Assembly (NCBI GenBank): GCA_004835665.1
Contig: RBKR01000016.1
Coordinates: 62,001-126,000, forward strand
DNA: 64,000 bases
Origin: Phoma sp. XZ068
Taxonomy: Eukaryota; Ascomycota; Dothideomycetes; Pleosporales; Didymellaceae
Reading direction: 5' to 3'
The notes beneath the pieces were generated by a model, which was given only the letters and a program-made list of their open reading frames with translations, ran no database searches and was not told where the DNA came from. Shown in pieces: positions 1 to 9,932 of this stretch. The number at the start of each line of letters is the position of its first letter. The stretch's first letter is position 1. The position numbers were made by a program, and so were the translations under genes.

Positions 1-747
1 CTGTACGAGGACCGAGATTTAACTGAAGAAGATAGCGATGTTGATGTTGACGAAGACGACGAGGATAGCTGGGAAGACGAAGACGAGATAAGGATCATTC
101 ATCAACGCGGCCACCCAGAAGCCCTGCAAATCATCTCACAACCTCTTGCAGACCAGACCACGATCCTAGAGTATTTGAGAGACCTCACACATTCCGACGG
201 GGTCACTCCGAATGAGGTTAGCCGTGTCCTGGATTTGTCATGGGAGAGAGTAATACATGCCGCAGCGTATCTATTACAAGACGGAAACATTCAGTTGATC
301 GGCGTGTTCCCACAGCCTCACAAATATCATTTTGTCACCGAAAGTGACGAGCTGCTTAGGCGGGATAGTAGTAAGAAATTACTCGAGGAAGTGCATGCAG
401 ACAGCGGCGGTTGGGAGACGGACGATTCCATGCCAGAACTCGAACCTTACGACGCTGAAACCTTGGACGATGTGGTGGGCGGTGCAGTGGTCACAGCCTC
501 TCGCATACCGTCCAATACTGCGATCACACCCACACGCGTTCTCAGATGTCTAAGGGATATGTCTAATCCTTCTGAGGGTCTTTACCACTCAAACATCAGC
601 ACTCTGCTGGGCGCCGAAGACGATGCTCTAGTGGCCTATGCTGTATGCCAACTAGTTCGTGACGGCAATGTTAGCAACAGAAATTGCAGTGAAAAAGTGT
701 ATTTCGTCAGCGAGAACGCGGAACTTCGGGCAGAAGACATGGATTAG
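1..747 (+). CDS. Partial protein with two winged-helix-like units (5' end off window)
   Basis: The frame is open from the first base to TAG at 747, so the start lies outside the window. The visible 248 residues begin with a highly acidic stretch of Asp/Glu (roughly residues 8-33). Two similar units of about 65-70 residues follow. Each has a leucine-rich helix pair with an 'ITPTRVL/VTPNEVS' type turn, then a 'LLQDGNIQLIG...YHFV' or 'LVRDGNVS...VYFVS' hairpin, which is the helix-turn-helix plus wing pattern. I infer a nuclear DNA- or protein-binding role from that pattern only; I do not recognise the family. It converges on the PKS gene with 159 bp between the stops. No intron is evident in the visible part. 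Confidence 0.6.
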   Translation: MYEDRDLTEEDSDVDVDEDDEDSWEDEDEIRIIHQRGHPEALQIISQPLADQTTILEYLRDLTHSDGVTPNEVSRVLDLSWERVIHAAAYLLQDGNIQLIGVFPQPHKYHFVTESDELLRRDSSKKLLEEVHADSGGWETDDSMPELEPYDAETLDDVVGGAVVTASRIPSNTAITPTRVLRCLRDMSNPSEGLYHSNISTLLGAEDDALVAYAVCQLVRDGNVSNRNCSEKVYFVSENAELRAEDMD

Positions 748-906
748 GGCGGATATGGAGACAAACTTGATAGTGGTACTAACGGAGTTTGAGAGAGTCA
801 AGTATATTCAAAGATGCGGAGGATATCTATATTCGTCAATCTTATACCGGAAACGCCGAGTGGTAAACAACCAAAGCTTAGGAAAAGTGCATTTATGTTA
901 ACCTTA

Positions 907-3900
907 TTAGTCCTTCCCCTCCATCTTCCCATAGAACCACTCCACTAAATGCCCCACTGTAGGGTGGTTCCAGGTCAGCGTTGGCGGGACTGTAATTGCT
1001 ATCGCCTTCTGTAGCTGCTGCCTCAGTGCAACAGTCATTACCGAATCAACACCCAGATCAGCAATCGCCGCTCTATCGTCGATCTCGTCAACATCCAAAT
1101 GAAGAACGCGTGACAAACAACCCTTGATTTCAGATTTGAGATGCGACTTGAGCTCGGGACCTGACTTTGGCTTCGCCACAGCTGCCGCATTAGCTGATAT
1201 GGAAGCGGCAGATGCAGCAGGGGCGGCCCGGCGCTGCACAACATCGGCAATAAGCTCGCATGGCAACGGCTCATTTGAATCGAGTATACGTGTGCGTGTC
1301 ACAACAGCATGATCGGTATCGATATCCGAGAGGTGCATCCACGCCTGGAAGCCTTCTTCAACCGTGATATCCGTAACACCTTTGCTATGGAGCTCAAGAT
1401 CTACAAGCGCAGTGTCACTGGCCAGGCCCAGTGCTCGCCAGGCCGTCCACTGGATAGCAATGGAGTTACATCCATGTGAGCGACGATACGTTGCGAGGCC
1501 GTCAAGGAATGCATTGGAGGCGGCGTATGCGGATTGGCCGGGTGTACCGATGATTTGGCCAATGGATGAGAAGAGGATGAAGAAGTCGAGGGTGCCGGAC
1601 GGGAGCACTTTGTGCAGGTTCAGTGCGCCCTGAACTTTAGGACCCAGGACATCAGCGTAGGACTTTGATGTGGTGTCTTTGATGTAGCCATAGCCCGAGA
1701 CGCCAGCGGCGTGGACGACACCAAGGACAGGTGGGAGTGAAAGTTGATCGAGAGCTGCAGAAAGCTCCGTAGATGCGGATGGCGAGCCTATGTCGAGTGC
1801 TAAGGCGTAGATGGTTGCACCCAAACTCTCGAGTTCAGTAACCTTCTTCACGACCTCGGCCATGGAGCCTGATGCAGAGGGCCAGCCTTTGCGTGGTGGG
1901 AGAGGGCGTCGCGAGATGACCACAATTCGTCTAGCTCCCTTCTGGACCAGGAAGTCAAGTACCTCCAAACCCAGATCTCCAAACCCTCCAGTGACCAGAT
2001 ATGTTCCGTGCGGCTTCGGTAGCATATTCAACCTCTGACCATTACGTGGCCGGTCCTTGGCGAACGGGCGCAGACGTGCAACACGAGGAAGACCATCCTG
2101 CACACGTACTACACTCTGCTCCTTCACGTATCTCATTGGTAGAAGAGGGAACGACAACCCTTCGTTGTCGATGAGTCCACCCCACGCATCCGGATACTCA
2201 GAGGCTGCAACTCGGGCAAAGCCGTAGAGAGGGTAATGTGCGAGATTGGTGGGTGATTGACCTTTGTACGCGCGGTCGGTAACAACGAACAGCTTCGGTG
2301 CGCTTGGCAGGTCTGCAACAATAGAGAGAATGCTAGCAGTTTCCCAAGTAAAGGCATGAGCATTCCTCGGTACGTCTTCAATGTGTTCGACCGCGCCGGG
2401 CAAGTAGATGACGACTGTATCCTGCTTTTGTAGGATGTTCACAACATCAGGCCCCTTGAGGCCGTCAGAAGAACGCACCGCGACCACTCTCTCGGTCATG
2501 CTCTCCAGCGCATTAATATAGTTGCCCAAGATCTGGTTGTCTTCAGACACAACAACAGCGTTTTTAATGGCTAGCGGTGTTTCCGAGAACTTCGGCGGTA
2601 CCCATGCCAGCTGGTGGACCAGCGAATCTATGCCTTTACTTTTGTCGCCCATTGCCTCGACATCAGAGAAGTTCATTCCCTTGATCTTGACGAGGAGCGT
2701 ACCAGCCTCACTGAGAACACTGATGTCAGCCTTCAAATTTTCGCCTTGTGAGCTCTCCTCGATGAAAAGATAGCCGATCTTGGGTGGTGCATCCCTGGAG
2801 ACGAACAGCACCTTGTCGATTCCGCTAACAATACGCATGCGCACACTCTTGAAGAAGATCGATGATCCCACAGACGTAGCAGCATCGAGGAACGGCGCCC
2901 AGCTTTGTGCGTCCCACGCCAACGCCTGAGAGTTAGGCTCCATGTCCATCTTGACGAGCATCTCCTTCTCGTTGCCAAAGTGCTCTAGCACAGCCCATGG
3001 GAATGCAATACCGGAAACACCGATGCTCTGGAGATATTCCCATGCAAAGTTGTTTGAAAGCTTGGTGCCAATCCTTTTCTGGACGTCTCCGATTGAAAAC
3101 GTCTGTTGATAAGGTGTCATGTCTGTAGTCGCAAACCGAGATTTGCTATGCTCGATCCAAGCATGCTCTATAGCAACGTCGCTATGAGAAGCAGATGCCT
3201 TGAGCCGAGACTCCATTCGGACCTCAGCGCCCTCGACAATGACCTGGAGTTCGCGCTTGTCGGCTGCCATGGGCGTCGGTACACGCAGCTCGAGATTGTC
3301 GAGAACCGTCGCGCGTGTCGCTCGCTGAAAAGTGTTACAGTACACTGCTGCGGGAATGATCTCAGTGCCATCTAGTGGATGTGTCAAAGGATACGGCTTG
3401 GTTGTGTCGTCTAGTGTTGTTGCCCACACCTTGATTTTACTGCCCGCAATGTCAATCACACCACCAAGTACAGTGTGCGTGTCGACATCGTGTTGCTGAG
3501 CGGATGTACCAGTGCCCATTGAGATGGTCCTCCAGTATGGCTTATGTACCCAAGGTGTATTTGGAACCGTAGTCGACCATGATCCTGTTCCCAGTAGAGC
3601 GTCGTAGTCGATTTGACTACCAAGAGTGTGTAGCTGTGAAACGGCCTTCAGGATGCTGCGATCAGCTGGAGCATCCTTCGAAAGAATACCGAAAGCTGCA
3701 AAGTGTTCGATGGATTGAGCAGCCAGGGTCTCAGAAATGGAGTGAGATACGATAGGATGGGTGGAAACTTCCACAAACACGCGGAAACCATCGTCTACCG
3801 CGGCTTCCACTGCATTGACAAGCCAAACAGGATCTACCATATTCTTCGTCCAATACGCAGCATTGCGCAGTATTGTAGTTCGTGGATTAGAAGCTGAAGT

Positions 3901-6462
3901 CGAATAGATCGGTGTGATCGCTGGTTGAGGATGGATATCTTGGCCTAAGCCTTCTTGCAGTGCGGGCACGAGCTTCTCAAGCATGGGCGAGTGGAAGCCA
4001 ATATCAGTCTTGACTTTCCAGAATTTTATGTTCTCCTTTTCGAGACAGTTCATGTACCATTCAACAGCTTGTGTTGTGCCGCTGACCACGCATGTCGAGG
4101 GCGAGGACCTGATGGCGGCAACAATATCGCTTCTTCCAACAAGCTGCTGTGCAACTTTCTCGAACGGCAACGTGACCAAAGCCATGGCACCTTGACCTTG
4201 TACTTGCGCATAAAGTCTTGCACGCCTGGAGACAATGATTGCACCTTCCTGCGCAGTTAAGCAGCCTGCAGCGACAGCAGCCGCAATCTCGCCCACAGAA
4301 TGCCCAATAATGGCTTGTGGCGCAACGCCCTGAGACTTGAGCAGCGCCATGAGACCAATTTGTACAGCGTACGTGAGGACCTGAATCCTTGCTGAGTCTC
4401 CTAAATCACACTTATCAAGTGCTTCAATGACCGCGAAGCCAGCTTCTTTCTGGAAGATGCCGTCTAGTGATGTGAGAGCCTGGTGGAAGACACTGTTGTT
4501 CAAGAGCTCCTTGCCCATATGTGGCCACTGGGCACCATGTCCTGAAAATACCCATACGGCTCCCTTCCCCGCTGCATCGTCAAGCACACGATTGCTTGTG
4601 GTCCATTGATCCGGTCTACCCTTTGCAAATTCCGTCAAGCTGCGAACAGCATCATCGTGACTGGACACCACAAACGAAGCTCGGTAGTCGTGTGCAGCAC
4701 GACGGAGGGACAATGAACGTGAAATAGCGTAGAGGTCTTCAGATGAACCCTCAGTAGACAACCAATGTGCTAGGGAAGCTGCGACGGCAGGCAAGCGCTT
4801 GTCCTGCATGGCTGACAAGTTGAGTGGAACGGCCGACATCTCATTTGTTTCGATACCAAATTCTAGTGTGGCTGGCGCCTGCTCGAGGATGGCATGGCAT
4901 ACTGAACCACCATAACCGTAGCAACACACTGCTGCTCTTCGCAGGTGGCGTTTCGGCCATGCCTTCTGTTCTCTTACAACCTCTAGACCACTGTTAGGCC
5001 AGTCGATCTTAGTGTTGAGTTTGTTTAGCAGCGCCTGTGGAGCGATGACGCCCTTTTGTATACTGAGCACTGCCTTGACGAAGCCGATAGCGCCAGCTGC
5101 AGCTTCGAGATGTCCTACATTAGGCTTGATAGATCCAACATAGCAAGGAGATTCAGACGACCGCCCTGTGCCGTATACTTTGGCAATGGCGCTGATCTCC
5201 GTCGGGTCTCCAAGCGATGTCGACGTTGCGTGTGCTTCAACATAGTCAATAGTATGGGGATCAATGTCTCCGGCTCGTAGTAGAGCCTGTCTGGCAACAA
5301 GCTCTTGGGCCTTTGAATTTGGTGCCATGATTCCGTTTGTCTTGCCATCTTGAGCGGAAGCGGAGCTCTTCATGACGGCAAGGATATTATCATTGTCTCT
5401 GATCGCAGCGCTGAGCCGCTTGAGAACGACCACAGCACCACCTTCTCCACGTGCGTACCCACAGGCCGCATCATCGAAAGAACGGCAAACGCCTTCCGTA
5501 GTCAATGCACCTGCCTTCTGCAGCATGTGTGTTAGACCCGGCGCGCAGATAACATTCACGCCACCGCAGATGGCAACGGTGCTCTCGCCGGATACAATAG
5601 CTTGACGGGCAAGGTGAATTGCGATGAGCGAACTTGCGCATGCGGCATCAACTGCTGCACTGGGACCTTGCAATCCCAAGTGATATGAGATCCTGTTCGG
5701 AATGCCGTGGTATGCTGTGCCGATGCCACTCCAAGCCTCGATGTTTGGTAGGTCTTCCATCAACATTCGAGAGTAGTCATCAGAATCGACACCCATGTAC
5801 ACAGCTGTGTCGCTTCCTGTGAGTTGTTTCGGGTCGATGCCAGCGCTTTCCAAAGCCTCCCACGCAAGCTCCAGGCCAAGACGTTGGTGTGGGTCCATGA
5901 GCTCAGCTTCCTTGGGTGAGATGCCAAAGAAGGCTGCGTCGAACCCTTCAAGGTTTTCCAGAAAGTATCCTTTCCGGATGATGTTGTCGAGGATCTTAGC
6001 ATTTCGCGGGTCTCGTTGCCGCCAGGGTTCCCATCGTTGTGCTGGAACATCGCCAGATGCGTTCTTCTTTTGTAGGAGGAAGTCCCAAAGCTTCTCAGGC
6101 GTGTCATTACCACCGGCTGTTCGACACGACAAACCTACAATGGCTACATCTTCTGTGTGCTCCTGGTGAATGTTAGTCGACATGCACCACTGTGAATGTG
6201 TGGAGGCTGTTCTGACTGTACTAACTTGACCGGATTGCGGTGTGTGCAAGTCAAGCACCTCGAAACCAGACCTGCTATTAGGTGTCGAAGTTCCATTTGT
6301 GGAATCCATTGACGAATAACTCCAGGTTTCGGCCAATGAGGCTGTTGTGCAAAGGTTGAAAGGTTGTTTCACTGAACAGTGCTTTAAAAGACGGTCTGAA
6401 ATTTGAGTTTGATCGTCAGAGCTCAGTCCCCCATAATTCTTTATATCATTTTCAAGCATCAT
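907..6462 (-). CDS. Iterative partially reducing polyketide synthase, 6-MSAS / mellein-synthase type
   Basis: This multidomain enzyme of 1851 residues (unspliced) should build a small aromatic polyketide such as 6-methylsalicylic acid or mellein from acetyl/malonyl-CoA. Domain order: KS about 105-530 (Cys275 in DAACASS, His411 in the 6-MSAS-type EAHATSTSLGDP, His451 in KPNVGH); AT about 633-920 (Ser722 in GHSVGE); thiohydrolase/DH about 990-1270 (His1028 in LTHPLDGTEIIPAA and a WAPFLDAATSVGS motif); KR about 1480-1680 (GGFGDLG; SSIGQIIGTPGQSAYAASN); ACP with Ser1807 in GVDSVM. There is no ER, methyltransferase or thioesterase, as expected for this class. ATG 6462 is followed by a second ATG. 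A probable 63-nt in-frame intron (6163-6225) would shorten the protein to 1830 residues. No tailoring enzyme lies beside it within the window. Product identity cannot be read from sequence alone. Confidence 0.93.
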   Translation of the reverse strand: MMLENDIKNYGGLSSDDQTQISDRLLKHCSVKQPFNLCTTASLAETWSYSSMDSTNGTSTPNSRSGFEVLDLHTPQSGQVSTVRTASTHSQWCMSTNIHQEHTEDVAIVGLSCRTAGGNDTPEKLWDFLLQKKNASGDVPAQRWEPWRQRDPRNAKILDNIIRKGYFLENLEGFDAAFFGISPKEAELMDPHQRLGLELAWEALESAGIDPKQLTGSDTAVYMGVDSDDYSRMLMEDLPNIEAWSGIGTAYHGIPNRISYHLGLQGPSAAVDAACASSLIAIHLARQAIVSGESTVAICGGVNVICAPGLTHMLQKAGALTTEGVCRSFDDAACGYARGEGGAVVVLKRLSAAIRDNDNILAVMKSSASAQDGKTNGIMAPNSKAQELVARQALLRAGDIDPHTIDYVEAHATSTSLGDPTEISAIAKVYGTGRSSESPCYVGSIKPNVGHLEAAAGAIGFVKAVLSIQKGVIAPQALLNKLNTKIDWPNSGLEVVREQKAWPKRHLRRAAVCCYGYGGSVCHAILEQAPATLEFGIETNEMSAVPLNLSAMQDKRLPAVAASLAHWLSTEGSSEDLYAISRSLSLRRAAHDYRASFVVSSHDDAVRSLTEFAKGRPDQWTTSNRVLDDAAGKGAVWVFSGHGAQWPHMGKELLNNSVFHQALTSLDGIFQKEAGFAVIEALDKCDLGDSARIQVLTYAVQIGLMALLKSQGVAPQAIIGHSVGEIAAAVAAGCLTAQEGAIIVSRRARLYAQVQGQGAMALVTLPFEKVAQQLVGRSDIVAAIRSSPSTCVVSGTTQAVEWYMNCLEKENIKFWKVKTDIGFHSPMLEKLVPALQEGLGQDIHPQPAITPIYSTSASNPRTTILRNAAYWTKNMVDPVWLVNAVEAAVDDGFRVFVEVSTHPIVSHSISETLAAQSIEHFAAFGILSKDAPADRSILKAVSQLHTLGSQIDYDALLGTGSWSTTVPNTPWVHKPYWRTISMGTGTSAQQHDVDTHTVLGGVIDIAGSKIKVWATTLDDTTKPYPLTHPLDGTEIIPAAVYCNTFQRATRATVLDNLELRVPTPMAADKRELQVIVEGAEVRMESRLKASASHSDVAIEHAWIEHSKSRFATTDMTPYQQTFSIGDVQKRIGTKLSNNFAWEYLQSIGVSGIAFPWAVLEHFGNEKEMLVKMDMEPNSQALAWDAQSWAPFLDAATSVGSSIFFKSVRMRIVSGIDKVLFVSRDAPPKIGYLFIEESSQGENLKADISVLSEAGTLLVKIKGMNFSDVEAMGDKSKGIDSLVHQLAWVPPKFSETPLAIKNAVVVSEDNQILGNYINALESMTERVVAVRSSDGLKGPDVVNILQKQDTVVIYLPGAVEHIEDVPRNAHAFTWETASILSIVADLPSAPKLFVVTDRAYKGQSPTNLAHYPLYGFARVAASEYPDAWGGLIDNEGLSFPLLPMRYVKEQSVVRVQDGLPRVARLRPFAKDRPRNGQRLNMLPKPHGTYLVTGGFGDLGLEVLDFLVQKGARRIVVISRRPLPPRKGWPSASGSMAEVVKKVTELESLGATIYALALDIGSPSASTELSAALDQLSLPPVLGVVHAAGVSGYGYIKDTTSKSYADVLGPKVQGALNLHKVLPSGTLDFFILFSSIGQIIGTPGQSAYAASNAFLDGLATYRRSHGCNSIAIQWTAWRALGLASDTALVDLELHSKGVTDITVEEGFQAWMHLSDIDTDHAVVTRTRILDSNEPLPCELIADVVQRRAAPAASAASISANAAAVAKPKSGPELKSHLKSEIKGCLSRVLHLDVDEIDDRAAIADLGVDSVMTVALRQQLQKAIAITVPPTLTWNHPTVGHLVEWFYGKMEGKD

Positions 6463-7285
6463 GGTCTAATCGGAGCAGACCGCCGCTGCCGTCTCGAACG
6501 CTGTCTACCAGTAGCGTTCTAAGAGGCTTACTTGAGTTCGAGTCATGGTATCGGACTATGGGAAAGCCACGGGACAGAGTCGTTGGACTTCTGCACTCCC
6601 TTAGAGAGGCGCAAGTTGAACTGTAAGGGCAGTCCCTCGTTAAGGGGTAGAAAGTTGTGGTAGATGCCGTCATGAATACTTGACAGCTCTGATCCAAGTC
6701 CCCCGCAGCAAAGTTGTACAGAGCCTACCCAGCTATCCTAGCAGACATCGTGTGTTACTCTTTTCTTGCATGCCGGCAGATATGTATAGTCGGACCGCAA
6801 AATTCTATGGAATCCTTCGACTCTCGCGGTCGAGTTTTCGGCGCTATAACCCCTGTAAACATAAAAGTCCATGTCGATTTGGACTTGCAAACCAAACTAG
6901 TTAACCGCTTCCGGGGCTATAGGCCCGAGACCAAGTACAGTTTGCGCTCAAGGGTTCTGTACACCGCAAGTGATGCGCAATCGTCGGCCCACTACAACGC
7001 AATCTGGCCGAGACCTGAAATGTAACGTCCCGGAAAGAGTGTGCTGATCTCCAAGGCTCCACTTTCCATATAATTCTATAAGGTGAGTACTCTGAGGGCC
7101 GGAGAAAAGCGCACATTCTTATCAATATGTGCATGGTGCGACCCATTCTGCTTGTGGCAGATGGTGTAACGGTGGAGACGTAGCGGAAGGACGTAACGCC
7201 TCCTTGCGAGGGGATGACTTTATTAGGTTTGGTGGCCATGTGGAACGGGACGATGCCGCGTCGGGGAGGAAATCCGCAGCCGCGT

Positions 7286-7345
7286 GGCACGGTGATGACA
7301 GGCGCGGCACGGCGTTGACAAGCATGGCACGGTGTAAACAGAGGT
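7286..7345. repeat. Three 20-bp imperfect tandem repeats (GGCACGG...)
   Basis: Three consecutive 20-bp units start at 7286, 7306 and 7326. Each begins GGCACGG(T/C)G and continues with a (T/A)(G/A)ACA core. They lie about 0.8 kb upstream of the PKS start codon. They may be a small minisatellite or a cluster of protein-binding sites; the sequence alone does not decide. Confidence 0.75.
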
Positions 7346-9814
7346 TGTGCTGTACGCGCCGTACGCGCTATTAAATGTCAATCTGACGCCACTGCAAGGT
7401 GAAACGAAGACGATGCATAGGAAATATTCTCGTCACCTCTAATCCATGTCGTTGGTTAGCAACGCAGCTTTCTCCCGTCGAGGGTACAGTGATTTCATCA
7501 GCACAAGACGATGAGATACCAAAAATCGAAAACGCACGCTATGTAGGCAGCCGGATAGACAATAGAGAGCCTGCAAGTACTTCAGATGCTTGTGGTAATG
7601 TCGTCAAAGCTCGCGTATCGCCGTGGAACCGGGGTTCCACGGTTCGTCACCTGCGTACAAATCTGAAGGACCCGAGAGATGAGTTATCGTACGCAAACGT
7701 GCGAAGTCTGTGCATTCGGCCGGATACTAGTCAGGGGGGTTGTCGCAAGCGATGGTCCGTGTAGGTAATTAGAACTGAATGTTTCCTTTTCCGGATCTGT
7801 AGCCGAGCACGCCAATGCTGTGTAAGTGACCTCGGGAGGCTTCTGCATTCGTAGAAAATCGAGAGATCAGCGTGCAAAAGACAGTTTGATAAATATAAAT
7901 GGCGATTTTTGCAGGAATGCACTTTTCTCTGACATGCAGGATGAGATCGATTGCAGAAGTCAGTTAGGTTTGATGTACCTAAGTATTCACTGCGGTCAAC
8001 CCTGCTCAAAGGCTTAATGTCCGAGCCCAGAACGACAAAACCAACAAGCAACTTTGAGAGTTTAACAAATCGAACGTGGAGGTACGACATCCGCGCCTTG
8101 GGATTGTATGTCGAGGCACATGAAGTCTTCTTATCAGCAGTGCTCGGCATACTGAAGATCGACATGACTTCATCCCTTCTGGACACGCTTGTCAAAATCG
8201 CTAGGAACAATAAGTAGTCTGCAGCTAATGCTTTACTTCATTTTGCACCAAACAAGCCGGGTGTGAATGCCTAGAGCGAAGCATATCAGTAAAGAACTAT
8301 TTCAGCATGGTGCAACGTTGTTAAACAGAGCTACGGACGACAGTGAAGATACAGCTTATTATTTGGGCATGTGAAATGACATGCTGCAGCTTCACGTTAT
8401 TACGTGTGGTAAGTTTTGTTTTGCACAGTCCTTAGGCCTCTTTTATATTGGCCTTATGGTAAATAAGAAAATTACGTGGGTATGGCTTTTGTTCTTGGTG
8501 TCCATGCTGCAATTGATTTCTCAGATACCTACATGGGGACTTGGTTCCTTTGAGGCGAACTCAATTTACAGATTATCTCAATGGCTCTACTGGTAGCTAT
8601 ATAGGTCAGTGTGACATCCTCTGAGACTCATTGCAGCGTTCCACCACCAGAGAACGCTGAATAACATCACATTCTGCAATTACATAAAAGATTTATGTCT
8701 CAAAAAGACATTCGCCGACAATTTGAACAGGTCTTTAGTCAACCTACGAATAGCAGAGGTGCTCACGTTGCTTTCTTTCCATTTTAACCAGATGAGCTTT
8801 CGAATCGGTGGTCACGCACAATCCGAGCTAGTCCACCGCGATTTTTTGACAACTTGCCAAAAGCCAACCCTGGCACGGTGTCGAGTAGTGGCTTGGATCT
8901 TGGGCAACCCTTCAGCATGTCCTCTGCTTGGGTTGGTACCGACGAACAGGGCCAGCACCACCACCTCGGGCATTGTGAGCTCAACGCAGTTTACATACCT
9001 CCACTCTTTAAAACGGTATGAATTGGACATGAGCACGATGAGCAACGCTGCCTTCGTATATGAGAGACGACCTCGGGAACCTCGCAATATTGTTCACCTT
9101 GCCCTGTATACCTACCTAGGTAAGTGTGCAATGCACCTAGGTTGTATCCACAACAGACGCAGTGAAGCTAAGAGCGAGTCACCTTCAATTTTCAAAGGTA
9201 AGTGTTGCAGCGCTGAAATGGCTTTACGATCTTTTCTGTAGGGTTCTTTTTTTCTTTCTTGAAAAGCTCCCACTACCAAGGTAGTGCTTGACCTGTTAAG
9301 CTACCGGTAACGGCGTAACGGCGCAGTTCCGCTCCTGTGTTCAGATGGCGTAGGATCACATAAGCGCTCTAGGTAGCCTGACCCACAGCTTGGAAATCGA
9401 AGAAATAGGCAGGTAGCCCTGTCGGTCAAGGACAGCCCCACAGTAAATTAAAGAGTCGACCCATCTTGGCACTGCTTCGCCACTTCTTGGCACCTTTCGT
9501 GCTCCATCTCTTCGCCGTCGTCAGAATCAATTGAGATTAGAGGCAGGAGCAAGGACATATTTTGCTGTAGCTCGATCTATGCTCTCTACTTATAAGATCC
9601 AAAAAATAGATTGATGCTCGGGTCGGAGATTGAGCTTACGTCGGAGAGGTCTGATGCCATAGTTCGCCACAGCTGCCATGGTTCGGACCAAACCTATCCG
9701 TAGAATCATGCTGGTATCGCGCAAGAATATTCGGTATTATTATAGTTGCCAGTAAAGCCTAAGTGACCGAATCAGTAACGATACGAACAATCCATGGTAC
9801 GCATATGTCGCCAC

Positions 9815-9822
9815 TATAAAAG
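9815..9822 (+). promoter_or_regulatory. TATA box of the solute-binding protein gene
   Basis: TATAAAAG lies 111 bp upstream of the ATG at 9933, a usual distance for a fungal core promoter with a short leader. An ACCTAGGT palindrome followed by GGTAG lies immediately downstream (9832-9844). Confidence 0.55.
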
Positions 9823-9932
9823 AGAGGTCGCACCTAGGTAGGTAGCACCGCAGTGAAGCTTGTTGTTAGGCATTTCATCGTCCCTTCTCCACAACTGCGA
9901 TATTTCCACGGCACCAGGGCGCTTATTTCATC

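Larger units (their letters stand above)
6463..9932. other. 3.5-kb gene-free region upstream of the PKS and the solute-binding gene
   Basis: I see no convincing gene. Open frames here are short, often lack ATG starts, and resemble no family I know. One antisense/sense pair near 7731-8217 has a helical, protein-like look ('ALGLYVEAHEVFLSAVLG') and may be a relic. The stretch contains three 20-bp tandem repeats at 7286-7345, three ACCTAGGT palindromes (9114, 9135, 9832) and a TATA box at 9815. It serves as the divergent upstream region of the PKS (minus) and the solute-binding protein gene (plus). Base composition looks patchy, but RIP was not measured. Confidence 0.6.

Noticed and set aside
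6452..6697. Small minus-strand frame overlapping the PKS start
   Set aside because: Different frame from the PKS, no splice solution that joins it usefully, no domain.
8723..9241. 172-codon plus-strand frame upstream of the solute-binding gene
   Set aside because: No recognisable family; crosses ACCTAGGT palindromes and looks non-coding.
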